Positions 46,303 to 55,672 of a stretch of DNA of 64,000 nucleotides are shown one piece after another. A model generated the notes under the pieces. It ran no database searches. It was not told where the DNA came from and worked only from the letters and a program-made list of their open reading frames with translations. A program made the position numbers and the translations under genes. Positions within the stretch are counted from its first letter, which is position 1, and each line of letters begins with the position of its first letter. This DNA is from Bacillus sp. AFS059628. Lineage in GTDB: Bacteria; Bacillota; Bacilli; Bacillales; Bacillaceae_G. The DNA lies in assembly GCF_002571225.1 (NCBI RefSeq), contig NZ_NVEC01000049.1, positions 4,776 through 68,775 of the forward strand, in the 5' to 3' direction.

Positions 46303-47628
46303 ATGGGGAAAGATATAAGCAACCATTCAAAATGGTTTGTTTTCACATTATATTTTATCGTTTTATTAGGACCGATGAATGCGGTTTTATTTAATGTAGC
46401 GTTAGAGGATATGGCTCATGATTTATCCATTAGTCAATCGAAGGTAAGTTGGGTTGTAGTAGGTTATTCCTTAGTTGTCGGTATTGGTTCGATGATATAT
46501 GGGAAGCTTGCTGATCGTTATAGTGTAAAAAAACTATTGATTATTTCAATCATCATATTTGTAGCTGGGTCCATTATTGGATTTGTAAATCAATCTTATG
46601 CGATTGTCATTTTTGCAAGATTAGTGCAGGCGAGTGGGGGCGCAGCGTTTATTGCGCTTAGTATGATTGCGGTAGCAAAATTAGTCGCTCCTGCTAAGAA
46701 GCCTGGCGCTTTAGCGATGATTAGTTCTTCTATTGCATTAGCGATAGGCATTGGTCCTTTAGTTGGCGGAGCAATTACAAATACATTAGGGTGGCCATAT
46801 TTATTTTTATTTATGATTATTTCAGTAGTTGGGATTTTTCTGCTTATGAAATTTATGCCAGAAGAAGCGCATCATAAGGCTGAAGCGTTTCATTTTGATT
46901 ACATCGGAGCGGTGTTGTTATTTGCATTCATTACGACTGTTTTATTGGGTGTAAATATTAATGGTTGGCTATTTGTGTTATCGGTTGTTTTCTTATTTTT
47001 ATTCACGGTCCGTATGAAGAACGCGGAGCATCCATTTATTGATATTGAGTTGTTTACAAATAAACCATTTCTTCGTTTAATAACAGTCGGATTTATAATT
47101 AATGTGGCGTTATGTGCTAATTTATTATTATTGCCATTACTGTTAGGAAGAGTACACGGATTGTCGTCGTTTGTTATCGGAATTGTATTATTTGTTGCAT
47201 CACTTTTCGGTATTGTGTCTAGTTTTATTACTGGAAAAATTATCCCTTCGTTTGGAAATGTGAATATGATTAATGTGGCGTCTGTCATCATGATTGTTGG
47301 CTTTTTAATTTTAGGCTTTATTCCGAATGGAAGTATAGTCGTTATTGTATTAGCGATTATTTTAACGTTTATGAGTTATTCTACCATTCAAGTATCATTG
47401 AACACATTTATACCGAAAACATTACATGTAGCTAAAGTTGGAGTCGGTCTTGGTTTATATAATTTAATTAACTTTTTCGGTATGGCATTTGGACCAGCTG
47501 TAGCGAGCAAAATTATGGAATCTACAGATAGTTATCGTTTGAATTTTATTTTAATCGTTATGTTAATTTCTGCTCATTTCTTCTTATTAATTGGAATGTC
47601 TTCTTTCCAAAAAAAGATGGAGCAATAA
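46303..47628 (+). CDS. MFS efflux transporter (DHA-type, TetL/K-like)
   Basis: 441 residues from ATG 46303, which follows AGGAGAGG; an in-frame ATG at 46183 is upstream of the leader palindrome and rejected. About 12-14 membrane segments, motif A GKLADRYSVKKLL, motif C GIGPLVGGAI, and VVVGYSLVVGIGSMIYG. Proton-driven drug or metabolite export is the family role. Probably regulated through 46080-46219. Confidence 0.88.
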   Translation: MGKDISNHSKWFVFTLYFIVLLGPMNAVLFNVALEDMAHDLSISQSKVSWVVVGYSLVVGIGSMIYGKLADRYSVKKLLIISIIIFVAGSIIGFVNQSYAIVIFARLVQASGGAAFIALSMIAVAKLVAPAKKPGALAMISSSIALAIGIGPLVGGAITNTLGWPYLFLFMIISVVGIFLLMKFMPEEAHHKAEAFHFDYIGAVLLFAFITTVLLGVNINGWLFVLSVVFLFLFTVRMKNAEHPFIDIELFTNKPFLRLITVGFIINVALCANLLLLPLLLGRVHGLSSFVIGIVLFVASLFGIVSSFITGKIIPSFGNVNMINVASVIMIVGFLILGFIPNGSIVVIVLAIILTFMSYSTIQVSLNTFIPKTLHVAKVGVGLGLYNLINFFGMAFGPAVASKIMESTDSYRLNFILIVMLISAHFFLLIGMSSFQKKMEQ

Positions 47629-47644
47629 ATACGTGCTTTATATA

Positions 47645-47685
47645 GAAGAAACCGACTTTCATATAGAAGGCCGGTTATTTTTCTG
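47645..47685 (+). terminator. Terminator of the MFS gene
   Basis: AACCGAC / GGCCGGTT-type imperfect stem followed by ATTTTTC. Confidence 0.6.
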
Positions 47686-47837
47686 TCTTGCAAATTATGA
47701 AAAAAAGGAGCAAAATAAAAAAGTCCTAGTCTATACAGGTACAAATGAAAATTTTCATACAGAAGCAGTTTAAGTGAGCGAACTTAAAGTGTGTAAAATA
47801 TAATGATAAAATAAGATGATGAATGAGAAAACGGGTG

Positions 47838-48647
47838 ATGAAGTTGAATAGAGCAATCGGTGTTATCGATTCAGGAGTTGGTGGTTTAACAGTAGCGAAG
47901 GAATTAATTCGTCAGTTGCCGAAAGAGCGCATTATATATTTAGGGGATACAGCACGTTGCCCTTATGGTCCGCGTTCTCGAGAAGAAGTGCGTCAATTTA
48001 CGTGGGAAATGACGGAGCGTTTACTAGATTTAAATATCAAAATGTTAGTTATTGCGTGTAATACAGCAACTGCGGTTGTATTAGAAGAGATGCAGAAACA
48101 ATTACCAATTCCAGTGGTAGGAGTTATTCACCCAGGATCACGTACAGCTTTAAAAGTGACAAATACGTATCATGTTGGGATTATTGGAACAATTGGAACG
48201 GTGAAAAGTGGTGCATACGAAGAAGCGTTAAAGTCTATTAATAACCGTGTTATGGTAGAAAGCTTAGCGTGTCCGCCTTTCGTTGAGCTTGTAGAGAGTG
48301 GCAATTTTGAAAGTGAAATGGCATATGAAGTTGTAAGAGAAACGTTGCAACCGCTGAAAAATACTGATATTGATACACTTATTTTAGGTTGTACACATTA
48401 TCCGATTTTAGGTCCTGTTATTAAAAAAGTAATGGGAGATAAAGTACAACTCATTAGTTCAGGTGATGAAACAGCGCGTGAAGTAAGTACGATTTTATAC
48501 CATAGTAAAATGTTGAATGAGGGAGAGGAACAAAGTGATCATCTCTTCTTAACAACAGGAAAAATAGGTCTATTTAAAGAAATTGCATCAAAATGGTTCG
48601 GTCAACCGATTGAAAATGTGAAACATATTCATTTAGAAAAAGAATAA
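47838..48647 (+). CDS. racE: Glutamate racemase
   Basis: 269 residues from ATG 47838 ([16 protein letters not shown]), which matches B. anthracis/cereus RacE2; the ATG at 47823 is possible but unusual. Both catalytic Cys are present, in VIACNTATA and LGCTHYP. It supplies D-glutamate for peptidoglycan and, in some relatives, poly-gamma-glutamate. gerM follows after a terminator. Confidence 0.95.
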   Translation: MKLNRAIGVIDSGVGGLTVAKELIRQLPKERIIYLGDTARCPYGPRSREEVRQFTWEMTERLLDLNIKMLVIACNTATAVVLEEMQKQLPIPVVGVIHPGSRTALKVTNTYHVGIIGTIGTVKSGAYEEALKSINNRVMVESLACPPFVELVESGNFESEMAYEVVRETLQPLKNTDIDTLILGCTHYPILGPVIKKVMGDKVQLISSGDETAREVSTILYHSKMLNEGEEQSDHLFLTTGKIGLFKEIASKWFGQPIENVKHIHLEKE

Positions 48648-48666
48648 TAGTAGTACTCATATAAGT

Positions 48667-48694
48667 AAACTCCTGAGAAATCAGGAGTTTTTTG
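48667..48694 (+). terminator. racE terminator
   Basis: AAACTCCTGA / TCAGGAGTTT with a four-base loop, then TTTG. Confidence 0.87.
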
Positions 48695-48777
48695 TTTGTA
48701 AGAAGCACAGCTTGTTCTAAAACATGAAACAGCTCGTATACATAATAGTACAAACTTAGATTTTAGGGGGGAATGGC

Positions 48778-49827
48778 ATGCCTAAATCCACTTTTAAATG
48801 GGTTGTTGGTGCTACTGTGAGTGCTGTTTTACTAACAGGGTGTGGCTTTATAAATCAGGAGAAAGTAACGGAACAAATTGATCCGCCAAAACAAGTTACG
48901 TATACAGAGGGTGGAAAGAAAGAAGTAGCTAAGAAAGATAAGCAAGGACAAATGGTGAATAGAGAACTATACCTTGTTGATAAAAATGGCTATGTTGTAC
49001 CACAAACGTTAGCTATATCTACTCCAAAAGCAAATGAGGTTATTCAGCAAACGTTAGAGTACCTTGTGAAAGATGGGCCGGTAACGAATTTATTACCGAA
49101 TGGGTTCCGCGCAGTCATTCCAGCGAATACATCGATGACCCTAGATTTGAAAAAAGATGGGACGGCAGTCATTGATTTTTCTAAAGAAATGAAAAACTAT
49201 GCAAAAGAAGAAGAGCGTCAAATCGTTGAGTCAATAGCGTGGACGTTGACGCAATTTAAAGAAGTAAAACAAGTGCAGTTCCAAATAAATGGTGAGAAAT
49301 TGGCGAAGATGCCTGTTGGTGGTACACCGCTTGGTGAAGGGGTGAGCCGTGCTAACGGTATTAACTTCGATGATGAGCAAGTAGCGGATGTAACAAACAC
49401 AAAACCAGTAACACTTTATTTTATGGCGCAAAATAATAATAAACAGCAATACTACGTACCAGTAACACGCCGCGTTGTAGAAGGAAAAGAAAATGATTAT
49501 GCAGCAATTGTAGATGAACTTGTAAAAGGGCCGATTCATCAATCTCTTCTGAACGATTTCAATCCAGGAGTTAAGCTGATTACGAATCCGAAATTACAAG
49601 ATGGAAATCTTACATTAAACTTTAATGAAAATATATTTATAAACCCAGATAAAAATATGATTTCAAATTACGTATTGAAGTCATTAGTTTTATCTTTAAC
49701 AGAAAAGAAAGGCGTGAAAAGTGTTTCTATTGAAGTAAATGGCAAAGCAAATCTTATAGATGAAAAGGGTGAAAAGTTAATAAAACCTGTAGATCGTCCA
49801 GAAAACGTGAATACAGGTAGTTTTTAA
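48778..49827 (+). CDS. gerM: Germination/sporulation lipoprotein GerM
   Basis: 349 residues; lipobox VLLTGCGF (Cys at ~22) and two GerMN domains (~85-190 and ~225-330), both ending in a strand like [13 protein letters not shown] / [13 protein letters not shown]. In B. subtilis GerM helps bridge the septal membranes during engulfment and is needed for germination. GGGGGG precedes ATG. Located between racE and rph as in B. subtilis. Confidence 0.94.
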   Translation: MPKSTFKWVVGATVSAVLLTGCGFINQEKVTEQIDPPKQVTYTEGGKKEVAKKDKQGQMVNRELYLVDKNGYVVPQTLAISTPKANEVIQQTLEYLVKDGPVTNLLPNGFRAVIPANTSMTLDLKKDGTAVIDFSKEMKNYAKEEERQIVESIAWTLTQFKEVKQVQFQINGEKLAKMPVGGTPLGEGVSRANGINFDDEQVADVTNTKPVTLYFMAQNNNKQQYYVPVTRRVVEGKENDYAAIVDELVKGPIHQSLLNDFNPGVKLITNPKLQDGNLTLNFNENIFINPDKNMISNYVLKSLVLSLTEKKGVKSVSIEVNGKANLIDEKGEKLIKPVDRPENVNTGSF

Positions 49828-49955
49828 TCGCCAATAATTTGATATACTTAAGTAAGAAAGGGGAATTGCTTTTTGGGTTCCTCTTCTTTTATTGTATACA
49901 TATCATACATTTAAATTTGGCTATACTAACAAGTAGTTATGAGGAGGTTATTTTT

Positions 49956-50693
49956 ATGCGAGTAGATGGTAGAGAGAAAACAGAATTACGCCATATACAT
50001 ATTCATACGAATTATTTAAAACATCCAGAAGGATCAGTATTAATTGAGGTTGGGGATACAAAGGTAATTTGCTCAGCGACAATTGAAGAGCGTGTCCCGC
50101 CTTTTATGCGTGGAGAAGGAAAGGGTTGGGTAACAGCTGAATACGCGATGATTCCACGTGCGACAGAACAACGTACAATTAGGGAGTCAAGTAAAGGGAA
50201 AGTAACAGGACGTACAATGGAAATCCAACGTTTAATTGGACGAGCATTACGTGCGGTAGTTGACTTAGAAGCACTTGGTGAGAGAACGGTTTGGATTGAT
50301 TGTGATGTTATTCAAGCGGATGGTGGAACGAGAACAGCTTCTATTACAGGTGCATATGTAGCGATGGTATTAGCATTTGAGAAGTTATTACAAGCAGAAA
50401 AAGTATCTAAAATTCCAGTGAAAGATTATTTAGCAGCAACGTCAGTAGGAATTGTTGAAGAGCAAGGTGTTGTTTTAGATTTAAACTATGCAGAAGATTC
50501 TAAAGCAGACGTTGATATGAACGTAATTATGACTGGAAAAGGTCAGTTTGTTGAAGTACAAGGAACTGGAGAAGAAGCGACGTTTAGCAGAGCGCAGTTA
50601 AATGAATTACTTGATGCTGCGGAACAAGGTATTTTCCAACTGATTGACATGCAAAAAGAAGCGTTAGGCGACATCGTATCTCATATAGAGTAG
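49956..50693 (+). CDS. rph: Ribonuclease PH
   Basis: 245 residues from ATG 49956, after GAGGAGG; the frame upstream to 49839 is non-coding. Phosphorolytic 3'-5' exoribonuclease that trims tRNA 3' ends. Motifs: [55 protein letters not shown]. It heads the rph-ysnA-ysnB operon; tRNA genes lie 1.2 kb downstream. Confidence 0.97.
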   Translation: MRVDGREKTELRHIHIHTNYLKHPEGSVLIEVGDTKVICSATIEERVPPFMRGEGKGWVTAEYAMIPRATEQRTIRESSKGKVTGRTMEIQRLIGRALRAVVDLEALGERTVWIDCDVIQADGGTRTASITGAYVAMVLAFEKLLQAEKVSKIPVKDYLAATSVGIVEEQGVVLDLNYAEDSKADVDMNVIMTGKGQFVEVQGTGEEATFSRAQLNELLDAAEQGIFQLIDMQKEALGDIVSHIE

Positions 50694-50704
50694 AGGTGGA
50701 AAAT

Positions 50705-51313
50705 ATGAAACAAGTTGTTGTAGCGACAAAAAATATGGGGAAAGTACGTGAATTTGCCGAGTTATTTGAGCGATTTGATTTAGAAGTAAAATCATTACAC
50801 GATTTTCCTCATATTGAAGAAGTCGAAGAAACTGGTGAAACATTTGAAGAAAATGCGATTTTAAAAGCGGATAGTCTGAGCAAACAACTGAATGCAATCG
50901 TAATTGCGGATGATTCAGGTCTTATTGTAGATGCTTTAAATGGAAAGCCAGGCGTGTATTCAGCTCGTTTTGCTGGAGAGCCAAAAGATGATCAAGCGAA
51001 TATTGATAAAGTTTTACAAGAATTAAATGAAATACCGTTTGATAAGCGTAAAGCTCGCTTCTACTGTGCATTAGCAGTAGCTTTTCCTGAAGGTGATAAA
51101 AAGCCTGTCATTGTAAACGGGACGTGCGAAGGATATATTTTAGAACAGCGCCGCGGGGAAAACGGTTTTGGATATGATCCGATTTTTTATGTGGAAGAAT
51201 ATAAAAAAGCGATGGCGGAACTAAGTTCAGATGAGAAGAATGCCATTAGCCACCGTGGACGTGCTCTTCGTAAATTAGAAGAAAAAATCCCGGAATGGTT
51301 TTTAGGAGAATAA
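50705..51313 (+). CDS. ysnA: XTP/dITP diphosphatase (non-canonical purine NTP pyrophosphatase)
   Basis: 202 residues from ATG 50705 ([17 protein letters not shown]). RdgB/HAM1 motifs: [39 protein letters not shown], and SHRGRAL. It removes dITP/XTP so they are not put into DNA or RNA. Twelve bases after rph. Confidence 0.95.
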   Translation: MKQVVVATKNMGKVREFAELFERFDLEVKSLHDFPHIEEVEETGETFEENAILKADSLSKQLNAIVIADDSGLIVDALNGKPGVYSARFAGEPKDDQANIDKVLQELNEIPFDKRKARFYCALAVAFPEGDKKPVIVNGTCEGYILEQRRGENGFGYDPIFYVEEYKKAMAELSSDEKNAISHRGRALRKLEEKIPEWFLGE

Positions 51314-51326
51314 GGGAGAGAGATTG

Positions 51327-51830
51327 ATGAAAGCTTTAATCGTAAGCGATAGTCATAGCTCTGGGAAGGAATTACAGCAGTTAAAAGAGAAATATGAAGG
51401 GAAAGTAGATATCATGATTCATTGCGGTGATTCGGAGTTAACGCCTGCTCATGAAGAGCTGCAAGGTTTCCATGTTGTAAAAGGGAATTGTGATTATGCT
51501 AACTTTCAAGATGAAATTGTAACTGATGTAGAGGGCATTCGTTTTGTAGTTGTGCACGGACATCGTCATAACGTGAAAATGACATTGCAAACATTAGCGT
51601 ACCATGCAGAAGAGGTAGGGGCGCAAGTTGCGTGCTTCGGACACTCTCACGTATTAGGTGCAGAATTAATCGACGGCGTTTTATTTATTAATCCAGGCAG
51701 CATTTTATTGCCGCGTCAGCGTGTAGAAAAGACATTTGCTTTATTAGAAATGGATGAAAATCAAATTGAAGTTCGTTTTGAAACATTAGACGGACAGCTA
51801 GTTGAACAAGCAATTTTTAAAAGAGGATAA
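51327..51830 (+). CDS. ysnB: Metallophosphoesterase, MJ0936/YfcE-type phosphodiesterase
   Basis: 167 residues from ATG 51327, after GGGAGAG. Metal-binding motifs in order: SDSHS, HCGDSE, GNCD, VHGHRH, FGHSH. Family members hydrolyse phosphodiesters; the natural substrate of YsnB is unknown. Third gene of rph-ysnA-ysnB. Confidence 0.93.
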   Translation: MKALIVSDSHSSGKELQQLKEKYEGKVDIMIHCGDSELTPAHEELQGFHVVKGNCDYANFQDEIVTDVEGIRFVVVHGHRHNVKMTLQTLAYHAEEVGAQVACFGHSHVLGAELIDGVLFINPGSILLPRQRVEKTFALLEMDENQIEVRFETLDGQLVEQAIFKRG

Positions 51831-51852
51831 GAAAAATTATCCTCTTTTAAAA
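51819..51852 (+). terminator. Terminator of rph-ysnA-ysnB
   Basis: AAAAGAGGATAA / TTATCCTCTTTT stem overlapping the ysnB stop codon. Confidence 0.78.
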
Positions 51853-51938
51853 AAGGTGTTGACTTTATGTATGGTTATACATATAATAAATATTGTCGAT
51901 AGGGCAACAGCGCTAACGAAGAAAATGAAATAACATAT

Positions 51939-52012
51939 GCGGGTGTAGTTTAGTGGTAAAACAAGAGCCTTCCAAGCTCTGGTCGAGAGTTCGATTCTCT
52001 TCACCCGCTCCA
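51939..52012 (+). tRNA. tRNA-Gly (TCC)
   Basis: 74-nt cloverleaf: acceptor GCGGGTG / CACCCGC, D loop with AGTGGTAAAA, anticodon loop CTTCCAA (anticodon TCC) on stem AGAGC/GCTCT, T loop TTCGATT. The 3' CCA is encoded. Confidence 0.96.
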
Positions 52013-52013
52013 T

Positions 52014-52087
<74 letters not shown>

Positions 52088-52092
52088 CTAAG

Positions 52093-52127
52093 AAAACCTT
52101 GTTATCTTTTGGTAACAAGGTTTTTTG
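52093..52127 (+). terminator. tRNA operon terminator
   Basis: AAAACCTTGTTA / TAACAAGGTTTT followed by TTTG. A diverged copy follows the second tRNA-Arg 3' remnant. Confidence 0.9.
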
Positions 52128-52223
52128 TTTGTCTACAAATTGATGTATGTGCAAAAGGTGTAAAAAATGTAACGTAATATATGGTAATTATTATGTGTAA
52201 CGGATTAAAGTGCATTAAGAAAA

Positions 52224-52245
52224 GAGCGCCATTTATGCGCCCTAT
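52224..52245 (-). terminator. Terminator of the toxin/immunity operon
   Basis: On the minus strand AGGGCGC / GCGCTCT with a short loop, then TTTTC. Confidence 0.6.
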
Positions 52246-52260
52246 TCCTCTTATTTAATT

Positions 52261-52611
52261 TCAAGAATCAATAGGTTTATGATGGAACTCAAATCCATAT
52301 CCAGATTCTCCTAACTGTTCACTTACAATATTATAAAACTTTTTCCCATAAAAACTAGGTTCATTCTGCGAATACACTTGTATAATGAATTGTGTTCTCC
52401 CTATTGTACTTGGAACTTTTTCATAGATTTCATCACTTTCAATGAATCCTAAATATGTATTGATTTTGTCTTGTAAAAGTAAAATGTGTTCATCATCAAG
52501 TTCTTCGCTTTTATTCCACTCTAAAGCATCAAAGATTGCTAAGTATACATTATCGTTATTATCCTCATCTATTAAAACTAAATCGACTTGATCCGTATCA
52601 TGTAATGCCAT
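52261..52611 (-). CDS. DUF6572 protein, probable immunity partner of the upstream nuclease toxin
   Basis: 116 residues, acidic (many Asp/Glu, as expected of a nuclease inhibitor), with LIDEDNNDNVYLAIFDALEWN and LLLQDKINTYLGFIESDEI, which I know from DUF6572 proteins of Bacillus. It starts 15 bp after the toxin gene. Its last ~29 codons are duplicated at 53964-54052. Immunity is inferred from position and charge. Confidence 0.75.
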   Translation of the reverse strand: MALHDTDQVDLVLIDEDNNDNVYLAIFDALEWNKSEELDDEHILLLQDKINTYLGFIESDEIYEKVPSTIGRTQFIIQVYSQNEPSFYGKKFYNIVSEQLGESGYGFEFHHKPIDS

Positions 52612-52626
52612 ATAAAAGCCTCCTCA

Positions 52627-53577
52627 TTATTCTTTTCTTATTACATTTATTTTCGTTGGTGGAATCTCTTCTAAATGTTCAAATGGTGGTTTGTTCCTAC
52701 TTTTAACTATTGCACCTGATTCTGCAATTTCAGGGAAGGCTTTTTTCTGATTTTTAGTAAGAGGTGCAGTAGGTGAAGATTTTAACTCTACTAAGTCAAT
52801 CTTACCATTTGCGTCCTTGCCTCCTATATCTATACGAGTGCGTACGCCCGATTTTGTTTGTACGGTTATTTGTTCATTCAATTCAGATTTAGGTTTTTGT
52901 TGTTTTATAACCTCGAACATTTTTGTTTCGTATTCTTTACCTGCTAAGCTATTAGCTTTTAAAGTTTTCCGTTGTTTTTCTAGTGTGGCTGCTGCATCTA
53001 TTGCATTGGAAACTTTTTTTGCACCTTTGACTACTTTTATTCCCTTACCAACAGGCGTAAGTCCCGCAAAAACCATGACACCAGCACCAGTGCGTTCCCA
53101 CCATGAAAGTTTTTCGCCAGTATCGGGATCAACACCTTCTATAACACGTCGTACATCGTATTCTCCCGATAACTCGCCCACTAGATCCCTAGTAACTTTC
53201 TCTAAACTTTCACCATCTTTTTTCGAAGAAGATGCACCAGGCGATGTGTTGTTATTTTCTGAAGAAGGGGTATTAGCTATAATCTCACTTTCAACTAGAT
53301 TGCCGTCGTACTCAGCATCTGCCATGCGGAATTTTTCCGCAACTCTTTCTAATTCGTCAGCTATTTTATCGAATTCCGTTAAAACTGTGAACATTTTCGG
53401 TTTAGCTTCGTTAAACATTTGATAGAAATGTTGGCTAGTTGCTCCTGCCCAGTTTGCGGCAATATGTTCTGTTTGATTGTATAAACCATTATGTATTTGT
53501 TCTAAGGTGTACCGTACGTTCTTTACCGTCTTGGCTACTTGCTCTAGACGTTCAGGTGTTACTTTTATTTGTACCAT
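52627..53577 (-). CDS. WXG100-type polymorphic toxin with C-terminal PD-(D/E)XK-like nuclease domain
   Basis: 316 residues. N-terminal ~95 residues: WXG100 secretion domain (NWAGATSQHF around 43), directing type VII export. A linker (~95-140, Ser/Asn rich), a pre-toxin stretch (GEKLSWWERTGAGVMVFAGLTPVGKG), and a C-terminal ~110-residue toxin domain with VRTRIDIGGKDANGKIDLVELKSS: the D...ELK pattern fits restriction-endonuclease-fold toxins, followed by LTKNQKKAFPEI. Followed directly by its likely immunity gene. Nuclease assignment is from motif only. Confidence 0.82.
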   Translation of the reverse strand: MVQIKVTPERLEQVAKTVKNVRYTLEQIHNGLYNQTEHIAANWAGATSQHFYQMFNEAKPKMFTVLTEFDKIADELERVAEKFRMADAEYDGNLVESEIIANTPSSENNNTSPGASSSKKDGESLEKVTRDLVGELSGEYDVRRVIEGVDPDTGEKLSWWERTGAGVMVFAGLTPVGKGIKVVKGAKKVSNAIDAAATLEKQRKTLKANSLAGKEYETKMFEVIKQQKPKSELNEQITVQTKSGVRTRIDIGGKDANGKIDLVELKSSPTAPLTKNQKKAFPEIAESGAIVKSRNKPPFEHLEEIPPTKINVIRKE

Positions 53578-53697
53578 ACCATCCCTGCTTCTCCTATAAT
53601 ATTTTTACAAGAAAAGTATACCATATCTATACATTAGCCAGTGTATGTTAAACAAGCGATGAAAGAATCTCTTATATATTGTAGATAATAGGTGGGC

Positions 53698-53727
53698 CGG
53701 AAGTTCGGATCTCTCCTGGGACGCTAA
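53698..53727 (+). repeat. tRNA-Arg 3'-end remnant, copy 1
   Basis: Matches 52062-52091 (T arm, acceptor and GCTAA tail) with two or three differences. It lacks the 5' half, so it is not a tRNA gene. Looks like an att-type duplication of the tRNA 3' end. Confidence 0.8.
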
Positions 53728-53963
53728 AAATTGATGTTTTGGTGTAAGAGATGGGGGTAGGAATGAAATAGCATAATTAATACGAGTGAAAGATTATCGC
53801 AAGAAGTGATTACTTATAAGTTTCGCGTCTAGTTTGGGTTATAATTGTAGCTCATTCTTAATATCTGTAACCTTTCCTTAGATATTAAGAAGTTGTATAT
53901 GTAATTCTTTTTCTTAAATAAAAGGAGCGCCGTTTAGCACCCTGTTCCTCATAGTATTTAATT

Positions 53964-54052
53964 TCAAGAATCAATAGGTTTATGATGGAACTCAAATCCA
54001 TATCCAGATTCTCCTAACTGTTCACTTACAGTATTATAAAACTTTTTACCAT
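53964..54052 (-). pseudogene. Truncated duplicate of the DUF6572 immunity gene
   Basis: Nearly identical to 52261-52349: it encodes the last ~29 residues (KKFYN..SEQLGESGYGFEFHHKPIDS) with one visible change (I to T), then identity stops abruptly at the upstream side. The similarity extends past the stop to about 53933, including the terminator region. No start; inactive. Confidence 0.85.
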
Positions 54053-54202
54053 TCTAGTACGATTGAGCAGCAGTTATCGAAACTTATCCCCGACAGTGTG
54101 TTACAATTAATAGAAGCGGAAAACGAGAATCTCCAATTGACTGGACCTGTGATTGGTTAGACAGTTTAAGAAGGTTGTATAAAAAAGGGAGATGGCGCAA
54201 AG

Positions 54203-54403
54203 ATGGCGAGATCAAATGAGAACGATTTAACGGAGAAATTGGCAGAAGGTCACCGAAAATATGGTGATGGCAATTTTACAGTACAGAACATCGGTGATGA
54301 AACTAACCCGAATTGGACTATCGTAAAAAATGTGAGGAAGGGATCGGCAGGCATTCGCGAAGAGGAAGATATATTAAGACTGCGATCAAAATATATAAAA
54401 TAG
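54203..54403 (+). CDS. Small hydrophilic protein of unknown function
   Basis: 66 residues (MARSNENDLTEKLAEGHRKY...), highly charged, no membrane part. GGGAGATGG lies about 14 nt before ATG, a weak spacing. It sits between two tRNA-Arg 3' remnants next to coding debris, so it may be what remains of a toxin/immunity or phage cassette. No family recognised; it could be non-functional. Confidence 0.4.
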   Translation: MARSNENDLTEKLAEGHRKYGDGNFTVQNIGDETNPNWTIVKNVRKGSAGIREEEDILRLRSKYIK

Positions 54404-54420
54404 TACGGAAATGAGCGGAG

Positions 54421-54488
54421 TGGGAGCTTGAATTTCTCCTGGGACGCTAAGAAACCCTTGTTATCTTTTGATAACAAGGGTTTCTTGT
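54421..54488 (+). repeat. tRNA-Arg 3'-end plus terminator, copy 2
   Basis: Matches 52062-52127 with a few changes, including the GCTAAG tail and the hairpin (AAACCCTTGTTATC / GATAACAAGGGTTT, 54452-54483). The terminator half has compensating changes that keep the stem (CCC with GGG), so it likely still works, also for the minus gene at 54489. Confidence 0.85.
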
Positions 54489-55103
54489 TTAGTTATTAAT
54501 AAACTTTTCAAACACAAAACCATAATCTTTCACATTATATTGTTTTTTCGTATCAACGAGCCAGTTAAAAGCGATTTCGTTCATTTCTTTAAACTGTTCT
54601 GCTAAATTTACTTGTGCGTTTGAAATACGGCTAAAAGCGTTAGATGCCATATCTAAACTTTTATGTGCATACTGCAATGTAATATCGTTGTCGTATGAGA
54701 TTTCTTCTATTTTAAGTAAAGCTTTATATAAATCTTTTAATTCTTCAATATGTTTTTTATGGACATCAATTGAATAGTGCTCATCGCCCATTTGGAACTT
54801 AATTTCTACATCTAAATCAATCGTTCCCGCAGTTTCAAGCGCTACGTTTTTAATTTGATATTTACTATAGCTAAAGTGGCGTAGTGTACGTTTTTTACTT
54901 GTCGCACTTGTACCATCTAGATGGAGTAATCCTTTGTTTGTGAAGCAATATTCATCTGATTTCGATTTAATGAGAAAATAAATTTTCTCCCCATCTTCAT
55001 GCATCACGTAATCATCAGCATCCACCTTATCGTAATCTTTCGGTGTAATGACAGAACCTACATCACTTAATCCCAAAACATCGGCAGCTACTTTTTTGAA
55101 CAT
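54489..55103 (-). CDS. PH-domain protein, YvbH-like
   Basis: 204 residues. Begins MFKKVAADVLGLSDVGSVITPKDYDKVDADDYVMHEDGEKIYFLIKSK-like YvbH sequence: a bacterial pleckstrin-homology domain (~10-125) followed by helices (~130-204). Function unknown; cytoplasmic. GGGGGA precedes ATG. Just outside the duplicated tRNA region, so it may mark the old boundary of the locus. Confidence 0.85.
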   Translation of the reverse strand: MFKKVAADVLGLSDVGSVITPKDYDKVDADDYVMHEDGEKIYFLIKSKSDEYCFTNKGLLHLDGTSATSKKRTLRHFSYSKYQIKNVALETAGTIDLDVEIKFQMGDEHYSIDVHKKHIEELKDLYKALLKIEEISYDNDITLQYAHKSLDMASNAFSRISNAQVNLAEQFKEMNEIAFNWLVDTKKQYNVKDYGFVFEKFINN

Positions 55104-55259
55104 ATATAATCCCCCTTGTAAATTAAATTCTTAATTGTACAAAAATATATTAACATGGTTTTAACAAAGAATTTTCTTTTAATGAGAAAATATTGGGAGG
55201 TAAGTTAAGAAAAGTAACGAATGTTATTTTAAAAATATGTAAAAAGGTGCTGAGAAAAA

Positions 55260-55547
55260 GTGTACCATCATACAAAAACAAAGGGGGATTTAGCTGTTTT
55301 AAAGGCGCAAGTTGATTTGTACGAAAAAGGATATATGATTTTAATACCACAAACAGAGCATTCTCCGTTTGATCTTGTAGTGTACAAAGATGGATTGTTT
55401 AAGAGAGTGCAAGTGAAATATAGAGAATTGAATGCAAGAGGGATACTAGAAGTAAGATTTCGTTCTAGTTATTCTACTGCAAGCGGAGTCGCTACAAAAG
55501 AAGTGAATAAAGAAGAAATAGATGTGTATTGTGTATATTGTCCTTAA
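55260..55547 (+). CDS. Group I intron-type PD-(D/E)XK endonuclease, truncated at C-terminus
   Basis: 95 residues from GTG 55260. KTKGDLAVLKAQVDLYEKGY, SPFDLVVYKDG and RVQVKYRE give the E...PFD...QVK active-site layout of the PDDEXK family associated with group I introns (I-Ssp6803I-like). The frame stops right after IDVYCVYCP, where relatives I know continue for some 40-50 residues (...DLIAVYVPE...). No intron structure is evident around it. Probably a stand-alone or degenerate remnant. No good ribosome site. Confidence 0.7.
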   Translation: MYHHTKTKGDLAVLKAQVDLYEKGYMILIPQTEHSPFDLVVYKDGLFKRVQVKYRELNARGILEVRFRSSYSTASGVATKEVNKEEIDVYCVYCP

Positions 55548-55672
55548 ACGGATTCTTGTTATTATTTTAATCCAAAATTATTTAGTAAATCTATTAGTTT
55601 AAGAGTGGGTTTTTCGAAAAATAACCAAGAGAAAAAAGTTAATTTTGCAAGTGATTATAGAGAAATTCCGTG

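Larger units (their letters stand above)
53578..54202. other. Duplicated-cassette debris between the toxin gene and a small ORF
   Basis: Holds a tRNA-Arg 3' remnant (53698-53727), the copy of the immunity-gene tail (53933-54053), and + strand coding-like debris at about 54057-54161 (IEQQLSKLIPDSVLQLIEA, ending ENLQLTGPVIG and a stop), which has no start codon. No intact gene seen. Confidence 0.6.

Noticed and set aside
47591-47773. 60-codon + ORF after the MFS gene
   Set aside because: Overlaps the MFS 3' end and its terminator; no ribosome site.
48720-48770. Sporulation-sigma promoter for gerM (CATAATA-like box)
   Set aside because: The box misses consensus bases of both sigma E and sigma K and no matching -35 was found.
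49839-49955. N-terminal extension of RNase PH
   Set aside because: Hydrophobic, without a ribosome site; [12 protein letters not shown] is the conserved start.
53698-53727. Possible extra tRNA gene
   Set aside because: Only the T arm and acceptor 3' strand are present; no D or anticodon arm.
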